Shown: piece by piece, positions 8,435-15,690 of the stretch
Layout of the letters: every line of letters begins with the position of its first letter
Position numbering within the stretch: the first letter of the stretch is position 1
NCBI GenBank assembly: GCA_017403825.1
Contig: JAFRDO010000069.1
Location: 1-47,300, forward strand
DNA length: 47,300 bases
Reading direction: 5' to 3'
Source of the DNA: Kiritimatiellia bacterium
GTDB taxonomy: Bacteria; Verrucomicrobiota; Kiritimatiellia; RFP12; UBA1067
Notes under the pieces: generated by a model
What the model saw: the letters and a program-made list of their open reading frames with translations, nothing else
Databases searched by the model: none
What the model was told of the DNA's origin: nothing
Translations under genes and position numbers: made by a program

Positions 8435-9910
8435 ATGGAACAGAACAGGCGTGAGTTTCTTACAGGCGCGGCATGGATGGGCGCGGCGGCGATGGCGGCA
8501 GGCTGCATGAGCCGCGCCTCCGCCGTGAGCGGACTTGGCGGCGGCGCGGGTGCGCCGATGCACGGCTTCCGCGTTGCGCCCATGAAGAAGGTGCGCGTCG
8601 GGTTCATCGGCGTCGGTGGACGCGGGACGCCGGCCGTGCACCGCATCGCGCAGATTCCCGGCTGCGAGGTCGCGGCGATCTCCGACATCAATCCAGAGCG
8701 CCTTGATGCCATCCAGAAGTGGCTGAAGGAGCATGGCTTGCCGGCTGCGAAGGAATGGAGCCGCGACGGACGCGAGGACGCCTGGCGCGGGCTTTGTGAA
8801 AGCGACTGCTGTGACGTCGTCTACTCCTGCACGCCGCGTCCGCTCCACTGTCCGATCAACGTTTGCGCGATGGCGAACGGGAAGCACGTCATGCAGGAGG
8901 TTCCTGGCGTGTTCAGCCTCGACGAGTGCTGGGAGACGGTCGAAGCAGCCGAGAAGTACCGTCGCCACTGCTACATGCTTGAGAACTGCGTGTACGGTGA
9001 GGAGGAGATGCTGGCGTTCAACCTCATCAAGAAGGGCAAACTCGGCGAAATCGTCCAGGCCGAGGTCGGCTACCAGCACGACCAGCGCTCGCTCCAGTAC
9101 AAGCCCGCGGACGGGCGCTTCTGGCGCATCGACCGCCACGTGAAGCATCACGGCAACTACTATCCGACGCACGGGCTCGTGCCGGCGGGGCGCTGCCTTG
9201 ACATAAACCGCGGCGACCGCTTCGAGTACCTTGTCTCGATGGAGACGAAGAGCGCTTCCTTCGAAGCGTTCGGGCGGGCCAACTTCCCGGCTGACGACAG
9301 CGTCGTCGGCATCGACGGCAAGCCGTTCAACCGTCACACGCAGAGGATGGTGAAGGGCGACATCAACATGTGCCTCATGCACACGGCGATGGGCAAGACG
9401 CTCTCGCTCATCCACAACGTCTGCACGCCTCGTCCGTACGACCGCGGCAACCTCTACATGGGCACGAAGGGCATCTATCGCAGCTATCCGTCGCTTCTCA
9501 TTGCGTGGGAGGAGAAGGAGGGCGACGGCGGCGCGAAGAAGTACTTTGACGAGGCCAAGGCGCTGCAGATCAAGGAAGAGTACCGTCATCCGTTCTGGAA
9601 GGTGGCGGGCGAGATCGCGAAGAAGATCGGCGGACACGGCGGCATGGACTTCGTGATGGACCTTCGCTGGGTCTACTGCCTCCAGAACGGGCTGCCGATG
9701 GACACCGACGTCTACGACCTAGCGACGTACTCGTCGATCGTGGAGCTGTCGGAGCGGAGCGTCAACGCACGTTCCTCGGCGATCGACTTCCCGGACTACA
9801 CGCGCGGCGGATGGAAGACCGCGAAGCCGTTCACGGTGGACGAGATGGACATGAACCGTTTCGATTTCTCGCACGGCATTTCCAAGGATAAGGACGCGCA
9901 GACGACTTGA
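8435..9910 (+). CDS. Tat-exported GH109-type oxidoreductase/glycosidase (paralog 1)
   Basis: This is a Gfo/Idh/MocA-fold protein of the GH109 type, a family that removes alpha-N-acetylgalactosamine by a transient NAD+-dependent oxidation. A Tat leader (NRREFLTGAA) runs into AAGC, which could also be a lipobox. The Rossmann motif VGFIGVGGRGT, the MLENCVYGEEEM block and GGHGGMDFVMDLR are shared with the paralogs at 18435 and 37907. The start at 8435 is preferred over the ATG at 8429 because GGAGG (8423-8427) is 7 nt away from the former and only 1 nt from the latter. Length is 491 residues. Substrate specificity within GH109-like oxidoreductases cannot be read from sequence alone. Confidence 0.85.
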   Translation: MEQNRREFLTGAAWMGAAAMAAGCMSRASAVSGLGGGAGAPMHGFRVAPMKKVRVGFIGVGGRGTPAVHRIAQIPGCEVAAISDINPERLDAIQKWLKEHGLPAAKEWSRDGREDAWRGLCESDCCDVVYSCTPRPLHCPINVCAMANGKHVMQEVPGVFSLDECWETVEAAEKYRRHCYMLENCVYGEEEMLAFNLIKKGKLGEIVQAEVGYQHDQRSLQYKPADGRFWRIDRHVKHHGNYYPTHGLVPAGRCLDINRGDRFEYLVSMETKSASFEAFGRANFPADDSVVGIDGKPFNRHTQRMVKGDINMCLMHTAMGKTLSLIHNVCTPRPYDRGNLYMGTKGIYRSYPSLLIAWEEKEGDGGAKKYFDEAKALQIKEEYRHPFWKVAGEIAKKIGGHGGMDFVMDLRWVYCLQNGLPMDTDVYDLATYSSIVELSERSVNARSSAIDFPDYTRGGWKTAKPFTVDEMDMNRFDFSHGISKDKDAQTT

Positions 9911-9944
9911 CGTCCTCCACCGCAAGGCGACCGGGCTTCCGACC

Positions 9945-11342
9945 ATGATCTTGTTTGCGACACTGTTGGCGGCGGCGTTTGTCGCGGCAGAAGGAGGGGA
10001 GGAGCTGCGGCTCTTCCAGACCACGGCGGCAAAGGACTTCCGTGAGATTGCGACCCCCGGCTTCACGATACACCCCTATCCCGCCGTGGAGGCGCTGGAC
10101 GTGGACGCCGCCAGGCCGAAGCACGAGTTCCTTGCGCTTGGCGCGTCGCTTACCGACGCTTCGGCGTGGATTCTCTCGAAGATGCCGCCAGAGAAGCGCG
10201 AAAAGCTGCTGCGCGAACTGTTCACCCCGGAAGGCTGCAATCTCGGTGCAATCCGCCTGAACATCGGGGCGAGCGACTATTCGACGGGGCTTTACAGCTA
10301 TGATGACACGCCGGGCGACGTGGAGATGAAGAATTTCTCCATTGCCCGCGACGACGAATTCCTCGTTCCGATGGCAAAGGCCATAAAGGCGTTGCGACCT
10401 GACACGTACGTGTTCGCCTCACCGTGGAGTCCGCCAGGCTGGATGAAGACTTCGGGGCTTATGATCTCGGGCAACCTTAAGGACGAGTTCATGCCTGCGC
10501 TTGCCAATTACTTCGTCAAGTACGTGCAGAGCTATGCCGAGCGCGGCATATCGATAGACGCCGTCACGCCTCAGAACGAGACGATGTGCGACACCAAGGG
10601 GCAGTACCCGTGCTGCACGTATCCGGCTGCACAGGAGGGCGCATTCGTCCGCGGCCATCTTGCGCCGGCGTTCCGGGAGGCCGGACTGTCGGTGAAGATA
10701 TGGGTTCATGACCATGACACCAGCACGAACGGAGCGAAGCGTGTCAACGCTCTGCTTGCCGAGCCCGGCGTCGTTGAGTCTATCGACGGCGTTGCCTGGC
10801 ACTGCTACTGTGCGCCCGAATTCTCCACGAACATGATCCCCATTAAGGCTGCATATCCCGACCTGCCGTTCTACCACACCGAGAACGGACCTCACGTCGT
10901 CATCGACGAGCGCACCGAGTGGTGGTGGGCAGCGAAGGTCTTCGGAATGCTGCAGTGCGGCTGTGGACTTTTCACGAGCTGGAACCTTTGCCTTGACGAA
11001 CTCGGCACGCCGGCGACGGGCGCGCATCTCTGCGGTGGCTTCACGGTCGTGGACTCCGATACGCACGAGGTGACTTATTCGCAGCAGTACAGGCTCTTCC
11101 GGCACATAGGGCCGTTCGTGAAGCGCGGCGCGCGAATCATGGAGGTGGACGGCTCGCGCGACGGCACGCGGCTGATCCTCTTCATGAACCCCGACGGAGA
11201 GAACGTGCTTGTCGTCGCCTGCGACGGAACGCTTGTCCGCGGCAAGCAGCGCCGCCGTCTCGTCATCAAGTACAAGGGCCTGTACAAGACGCTGCCGATG
11301 CCTGGCGGACAGTGGTCGGTCTCTACGCTCGTATTCAAATGA
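9945..11342 (+). CDS. Secreted GH30 family glycosidase
   Basis: A 465-residue retaining glycosidase of clan A. A short signal peptide (LFATLLAAAFVAAEG) is followed by the GH30 block FASPWSPPGWMKT near residue 157. The acid/base glutamate is E212 in VTPQNET and the nucleophile E313 in FYHTENG. A C-terminal beta domain (from about 395) with RLILFMNPDGEN closes the fold. GH30 members act on glucosylceramide, beta-1,6-glucan, xylan or beta-fucosides, and the exact substrate is not evident. It sits 34 nt after a GH109 gene, and its stop overlaps a possible start of the IolB-like gene (ATGA at 11339). Confidence 0.88.
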   Translation: MILFATLLAAAFVAAEGGEELRLFQTTAAKDFREIATPGFTIHPYPAVEALDVDAARPKHEFLALGASLTDASAWILSKMPPEKREKLLRELFTPEGCNLGAIRLNIGASDYSTGLYSYDDTPGDVEMKNFSIARDDEFLVPMAKAIKALRPDTYVFASPWSPPGWMKTSGLMISGNLKDEFMPALANYFVKYVQSYAERGISIDAVTPQNETMCDTKGQYPCCTYPAAQEGAFVRGHLAPAFREAGLSVKIWVHDHDTSTNGAKRVNALLAEPGVVESIDGVAWHCYCAPEFSTNMIPIKAAYPDLPFYHTENGPHVVIDERTEWWWAAKVFGMLQCGCGLFTSWNLCLDELGTPATGAHLCGGFTVVDSDTHEVTYSQQYRLFRHIGPFVKRGARIMEVDGSRDGTRLILFMNPDGENVLVVACDGTLVRGKQRRRLVIKYKGLYKTLPMPGGQWSVSTLVFK

Positions 11343-11359
11343 AAGGAAGAAACGGACAC

Positions 11360-12154
11360 ATGAACCTGAAAATCGCTCTGACCCCGCAGCAGGGATACAA
11401 CAAGGTATTCGACGTGGGCGAATACGGCATGAAGCTCACGAAGTTCGGGCTTCTGAAGCTCGCGAAAGGCACTGCATACGAGGGCGACACCGGCGAAAGC
11501 GAAGTCGCGCTCGTGCTCATAGGCGGCAATTTCCGCGCGAATGGCGACGGGTGGTCGTTCGAGGTGACGGACGGGCGCACCTCGCCGTTCACCGGCAAGC
11601 CGCACTGCCTCTATCTGCCGCGCCGCACGAAGTACGCGATTTCCGCGCTCTCCGACGTGGAGCTGGCCTACAACGGCTCGCCAGCCACGCGCGACACCGC
11701 GAAGCCGACGCTCATCAGGCCGGAGGACACGCGGCATATCGCGCTCGGACGCGACAACTGGACGCGCACCAGCGAAATCATTCTCGACGAGAAGTTTGAC
11801 TCGGAGCATTTCTACATCGGCGAGGGGATGATTCCGAGCGGCAACTGGTCTGGCTATCCCAGCCACCGCCACGACGTGAACAACCCGCCTGCCGAGCTGG
11901 ATATGGAGGAGACGTATTTCTATCTCTTCGATCCTCCGCAGGGCTTCGGCTTCCAGAGCGTATACAAGCCCGACGGCTCGCTCAACGAGGCGTATCGCGT
12001 CCAGAACTACGACACCGTCGCAATCGCCGAAGGCTATCATCCGCTTGTCGGCGCGCCAGGTTACCAGATGTACTACCTCTGGACGATGGCCGGCTCGCAG
12101 GGCCGTGGCCTCATTTCGTCGATGGATCCCGCCCACGCCTGGGTTAAGAAGTAG
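11360..12154 (+). CDS. iolB: IolB-like 5-deoxyglucuronate isomerase (cupin)
   Basis: The 264-residue protein resembles IolB, which isomerises 5-deoxy-D-glucuronate in inositol breakdown. The double-cupin metal ligands are visible: SGNWSGYPSHRHD supplies two histidines, LDMEETYFY the glutamate, and AEGYHPLVGAPGYQMYYLW the last histidine. FDPPQGFGFQSVY is the IolB/KduI signature. Start 11360 follows AGGAAG at 11344-11349; an earlier in-frame ATG at 11339 overlaps the GH30 stop and would add MKGRNGH. No other inositol genes lie in the window, so a different uronate-like sugar released by the neighbouring glycosidases is a possible substrate. No signal peptide is seen, so it is cytoplasmic although flanked by exported enzymes. 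Confidence 0.82.
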   Translation: MNLKIALTPQQGYNKVFDVGEYGMKLTKFGLLKLAKGTAYEGDTGESEVALVLIGGNFRANGDGWSFEVTDGRTSPFTGKPHCLYLPRRTKYAISALSDVELAYNGSPATRDTAKPTLIRPEDTRHIALGRDNWTRTSEIILDEKFDSEHFYIGEGMIPSGNWSGYPSHRHDVNNPPAELDMEETYFYLFDPPQGFGFQSVYKPDGSLNEAYRVQNYDTVAIAEGYHPLVGAPGYQMYYLWTMAGSQGRGLISSMDPAHAWVKK

Positions 12155-12172
12155 TTCCAGACCTTTGATAAA

Positions 12173-13264
12173 ATGAACATACGGCTTGACAGGCGTGACT
12201 TTCTGAAGGGCGCGACATGGGCTAGTGTTGCTGCGGTTGCGGGCAAGGGGATGGCCGAGAGTGCCGTTCCAAGCAGGAGCGTCTTGAAGGAATTGGGGCC
12301 AATCGTGACGGATTGGGAGTACCGGAGACCGCAAAACCTTAAGGGACGGCATGCGGCGATGTACATCGACGACGTGATATGGGTGTTCCGCGACCTCACG
12401 CGGCAGCGGCCCAAGTCAATGTTCGGCAATCCGCTGCTCGGTGCTCTCAAGGAGGCACACGAGCGGTACGGGCTCAAGGTGCAGCTCAACTGCTTCTATC
12501 GCACGGACTTCTTCTACGGTCTGGACGAGTTCTCGCTTGCCGACATGACTGACGCTTACAAGGACGAGTGGCAGGCGTCGAAGGACTGGCTTAGGCTCGG
12601 TTTCCATTCCTATCAGGAGTTTCCTGACTACCCGTTCATCAACTCCAGCTACGGCGATGTGGCCACGGCGTTCGACCGGGTATTCGGCGAGGTGAAGCGG
12701 TTCGCAGGGGATGGCGTGTTCACCTACGCGCTCGTCGGACACTGGCTGCCGTTCAGCAAGGACGGATGCCGCGCGTTGAAGGATCGGGGGGTGAAGCTCG
12801 TTGCCTGCACGGACGGTGCCCGCTACGCATACACGGGGGATCGCAATTCGCTTCCTTACGGGCATGCATTCCGCGTGGAGAGCAACCGCAAGCCAGAGAC
12901 TGCGCTCTTTCAGAGGGCCGCGTACGACCCGGCGCTCCTGTCGTCCGCCTGCGGCTACAACCACCTCTGCCCCGGACAGGTTGAGGAGACGTGGGGCACG
13001 TTTACGTATGTCTACGACCGTGATGTGGGAATCGGGTTCAAGCGATTCCGCAGCGGGCCGATGCTGAATCTCTGCACGCCGGAGCAAGTGCGCAAGGAGA
13101 TGTCGGCGGACTATGATCTTCTTGCGTTCGCCGACCACGAGCAGTACTTCTACAAGGACTACTATGCCTACCAGCCTGACTATGTCGAGAAGATCTTCAT
13201 TGCAGCGAAGCTGGCGAGCGATGCCGGTCGTGGATTCATATTCATAGAAGAGACCGTGGCATGA
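12173..13264 (+). CDS. Tat-exported protein of unrecognised family, tandem paralog A
   Basis: A Tat leader (MNIRLDRRDFLKGATW) precedes a 330-residue domain I do not recognise with certainty. Features shared with the next gene are KELGPIVTD, AAMYIDDVIWVFRDL, RPKSMFGNPLLxAxxEAHERYGLK, FGLGFHSYQEFPDYP-like block, PYGHxxRxxxNRKPET, ACGYNHLxPxQV and YFYKDYYAYQPD. The DD pair after a beta strand, HS and a late His could be a divergent NodB/polysaccharide-deacetylase metal site, but the spacing is unusual. Its first 20 nt are identical to those of the GH109 gene at 37907. It starts 18 nt after iolB without a recognisable Shine-Dalgarno. A role in trimming glycans outside the cytoplasm is inferred only from context. 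Confidence 0.75.
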   Translation: MNIRLDRRDFLKGATWASVAAVAGKGMAESAVPSRSVLKELGPIVTDWEYRRPQNLKGRHAAMYIDDVIWVFRDLTRQRPKSMFGNPLLGALKEAHERYGLKVQLNCFYRTDFFYGLDEFSLADMTDAYKDEWQASKDWLRLGFHSYQEFPDYPFINSSYGDVATAFDRVFGEVKRFAGDGVFTYALVGHWLPFSKDGCRALKDRGVKLVACTDGARYAYTGDRNSLPYGHAFRVESNRKPETALFQRAAYDPALLSSACGYNHLCPGQVEETWGTFTYVYDRDVGIGFKRFRSGPMLNLCTPEQVRKEMSADYDLLAFADHEQYFYKDYYAYQPDYVEKIFIAAKLASDAGRGFIFIEETVA

Positions 13265-13301
13265 CGGGCTGCGAGACCGAAGACAAAGGAGAACAACTTA
13301 G

Positions 13302-14456
13302 ATGAACAGAAGAGACTTCATACGCATCGGCGCCGGCGGCGCGGCCATGGCCCTTGCCGGATGCGCGACGAGGGAAAGCAAAGTCTTCGCGGCTGGGACC
13401 ATCCGCGCGGAGTCGCCTGAACGCCAGGCGCGCAAGTTCGCCGCCCTTGAGTCGCTGAAGGAGCTCGGGCCGGTGATTACGGACGTGGAGGTCCGCCGCA
13501 CGAAGAACATCAAGGGGAAGCGCGCCGCGTTCTACCTTGACGACGTCATCTTCATCTTCCGCGATCTGGCTTGCCAGCGTCCGAAGTCCTGCTGGGACCA
13601 TCCCCTGCTCGCGGCCTTCAGGGAGGCACACGAGAAGTACGGACTCAAGGCGCAGTTCAACGTGTTTTACCGCAACGACGCCTACTACGGCGCGCGCGGC
13701 GCGGAGTTCACGCTCAAGGACATGCCCGACACGTGGCGCGACGAGTTCCAGGCGGCGAAGGACTGGTTCCGCTTCGGCTTCCACTCCTATTCGGAGTTCC
13801 CAGACTATCCGTGGCTCAACGCCAGCTACGACGACGTGAAGTTCACGTGGGACGCGATAACGCGCGAGGTCGAGCGCTTCGCCGGCCCAGGCATGTTCGC
13901 GAAGGCCGTGACGCCCCACTGGGGGCCGATGTCGAAGGGGGGCTGCATTGCGCTCAGGGATTGCGGCGTCAAGGCGATCTATTGTACCGCTGGTAGACGC
14001 TACGAATACGCAGGCGACAGGACGCTCCTCCCCTACGGTCACGGTATGCGCATCGAAAACAACCGCAAGCCGGAGACGGCGATGTTTTGGCGTCCGCGCA
14101 GCGGCGACGACATCAGCGTCTCCGCCTGCGGATACAACCACCTGATGCCGGAGCAGGTGAAGCAGACGTATGGCACGTACAACTGGTTACACGACAAGGC
14201 GACCGGATGCAACTTCACGACGTTCGGCTGCGGTGCGCCGTGCCTCAACCTCTTCAGGCTTGAGGACATTCCAGCGCGGATGGCCAAGGTCACGAACAAG
14301 GAATTCCTCATCCATGCGACGCATGAGGAATACTGGTTCAAGGACTACTTCGCCTACCAGCCCGACTCACGCGAGAAGCTGATGGCTGCCTGCAAGGTTG
14401 TACATGACGCAGGTTACTCGTATGCGTTCATCGAAGACAAGATCGACTGGAATTGA
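13302..14456 (+). CDS. Tat-exported lipoprotein-like protein, tandem paralog B
   Basis: This 384-residue protein is clearly paralogous to the gene before it, sharing roughly half of its residues along the whole length. The leader MNRRDFIRIGAGGAAMALAGC combines a twin-arginine motif with a lipobox (LAGC), so a Tat-exported, membrane-anchored lipoprotein is likely. Conserved positions include FYLDDVIFIFRDL, FRFGFHSYSEFPDYPWLN, TPHWGPMSKGG, CGYNHLMPEQV and HATHEEYWFKDYFAYQPD. The conserved Asp-Asp, His-Ser and His-x-x-His-Glu-Glu residues could form a metal site as in carbohydrate esterases. GGAG (13288-13291) precedes the ATG by 10 nt. It is co-directional with the M20 peptidase, whose ATG lies 5 nt after its stop. 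Confidence 0.75.
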   Translation: MNRRDFIRIGAGGAAMALAGCATRESKVFAAGTIRAESPERQARKFAALESLKELGPVITDVEVRRTKNIKGKRAAFYLDDVIFIFRDLACQRPKSCWDHPLLAAFREAHEKYGLKAQFNVFYRNDAYYGARGAEFTLKDMPDTWRDEFQAAKDWFRFGFHSYSEFPDYPWLNASYDDVKFTWDAITREVERFAGPGMFAKAVTPHWGPMSKGGCIALRDCGVKAIYCTAGRRYEYAGDRTLLPYGHGMRIENNRKPETAMFWRPRSGDDISVSACGYNHLMPEQVKQTYGTYNWLHDKATGCNFTTFGCGAPCLNLFRLEDIPARMAKVTNKEFLIHATHEEYWFKDYFAYQPDSREKLMAACKVVHDAGYSYAFIEDKIDWN

Positions 14457-14461
14457 CCAAA

Positions 14462-15604
14462 ATGAAAAGAACAGCAACGCTGATCGCGGCAATGGGCGTG
14501 TCCGTGTGCGCATTTGCGACGGACATGGAGTTTTTGAAGGAGCTGGTGGCGATTCCGAGCGCATCTGCCGACATCCCCCAGGTCAATCGTGCGATGCACG
14601 CCATGAAGGCATACCTCGAGAAGAGGGGCGTGTGGTGCGTGATGGAGCGGCATCCTAAGGGCAACGAGATCCTTTTCGCGGCGACACGGCCGGGCAAAGT
14701 GCAGGATTTTGTCATCGCCGCCCATCTCGACGTCGTTCCCGCGTCCGTAGAGGGACAGTACGAGATGAAGTACAGGGACGGGAAGATCGTCGGGCGCGGC
14801 GTTTCGGACTGCAAGGGACGCTGCGTCGTCGTGGCCGAAACGCTGGCTAAGCTGAACGGCAAGGTGTCGGTCGGCTGCATCTTCGGGGCCGACGAGGAAC
14901 TTGGCGGCGCGATGACCAGGTGGATGGTGGAAGAGCGCGGCTACAGGCCGGGGAAGATGGTCATTGTGGCCGACGCCAAATACGGCAGGGTGTTCTATGC
15001 GCACAAGGGCCATTGCGTTGTCCGCATGAAGGCGAAAGGGCGCGGCGGCCATGCGGCGCGGCCTTGGGAATGCGACGACTCGATTACTCGCCTCGTTCGC
15101 GGTTACCTGAAGGTGCGCGACGCCTGGGACGCCAGGCACCCGGCGACGGACGACAAGTGGTTTGATTCTATGGTTCCGACGATCATGCGCAGCGAGGGAG
15201 AGGTTGTGAACCGCATTCCCCGTGAAGCCGATATCGTCCTCAACCTCCGCAACGTCAATCCAGAAGCGAAGGACGAGCTTCTTGGAATGATCCGGGAGCT
15301 GGCGGACTGCGAAGCCGAGATCGTCCGCTACTCGCCGCCGGTCAACTCCGATCCCAACCATCCTCTGGTGCGCGGCGTGCTCAAGGCGATGCGGGAGGTG
15401 TGCGGGGAAGGCGGGATGGACCGCATGTCTGGCGCGACCGACGCCCGCTGCTTTGTGGACTGCAACGTTCCGATCGCGATCATCGGCACTCTTGGCGGCA
15501 ATGCGCACGGAGACGACGAGTGGGCGGATCCGTCGACCTTCGACCTTTTCGGCGAATTGCTGTCGCGCTTCCTCTCCGATCCTGACAAGTACGCGGGGCC
15601 CTGA
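14462..15604 (+). CDS. Exported M20 family metallopeptidase
   Basis: The 380-residue protein starts with a Sec-type signal (MKRTATLIAAMGVSVCAFA) and continues as an M20 (ArgE/DapE/CPG2-like) di-zinc hydrolase. Metal and catalytic residues are in AHLDVVP (His, catalytic Asp), GRGVSDCKG (bridging Asp), GADEELGG (general-base Glu and metal Glu), VADAKYG (metal Asp) and NAHGDDEW (last metal His). The lid domain lies between about residues 180 and 290. Most M20 enzymes are cytoplasmic; export suggests action on peptides or amidated sugars in the periplasm. The ATG is 5 nt after the previous stop, so it is probably co-transcribed. The exact substrate is unknown. Confidence 0.88.
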   Translation: MKRTATLIAAMGVSVCAFATDMEFLKELVAIPSASADIPQVNRAMHAMKAYLEKRGVWCVMERHPKGNEILFAATRPGKVQDFVIAAHLDVVPASVEGQYEMKYRDGKIVGRGVSDCKGRCVVVAETLAKLNGKVSVGCIFGADEELGGAMTRWMVEERGYRPGKMVIVADAKYGRVFYAHKGHCVVRMKAKGRGGHAARPWECDDSITRLVRGYLKVRDAWDARHPATDDKWFDSMVPTIMRSEGEVVNRIPREADIVLNLRNVNPEAKDELLGMIRELADCEAEIVRYSPPVNSDPNHPLVRGVLKAMREVCGEGGMDRMSGATDARCFVDCNVPIAIIGTLGGNAHGDDEWADPSTFDLFGELLSRFLSDPDKYAGP

Positions 15605-15627
15605 GGCGAAAAGCTCGCCCGCGGTGC

Positions 15628-15657
15628 TTGCGCTTCGAGTGCACATTTTGGTAATAT
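15628..15657 (+). promoter_or_regulatory. Extended -10 promoter for the three-repeat exported protein
   Basis: TTGCGC (15628-15633), an 18-bp spacer and TGG-TAATAT (hexamer 15652-15657) form a plausible promoter. The start site near 15664 leaves a leader with AGGGAG (15678-15683), 7 nt before the ATG at 15691. An in-frame ATG at 15658 overlaps the promoter and is therefore unlikely to be used. Confidence 0.5.
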
Positions 15658-15690
15658 ATGAAGGTAAACTATAAAACAGGGAGTAAACGT

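Noticed and set aside
12164..12174. TTTGATAAAAT as a -10 box for the gene at 12173
   Set aside because: The hexamer overlaps the ATG itself, so a start site would fall inside the gene; co-transcription from upstream is more likely.
15605..15619. Terminator after the M20 peptidase gene (GGCGA/TCGCC)
   Set aside because: The stem is 5 bp and no T-run follows, so support is too weak to list.
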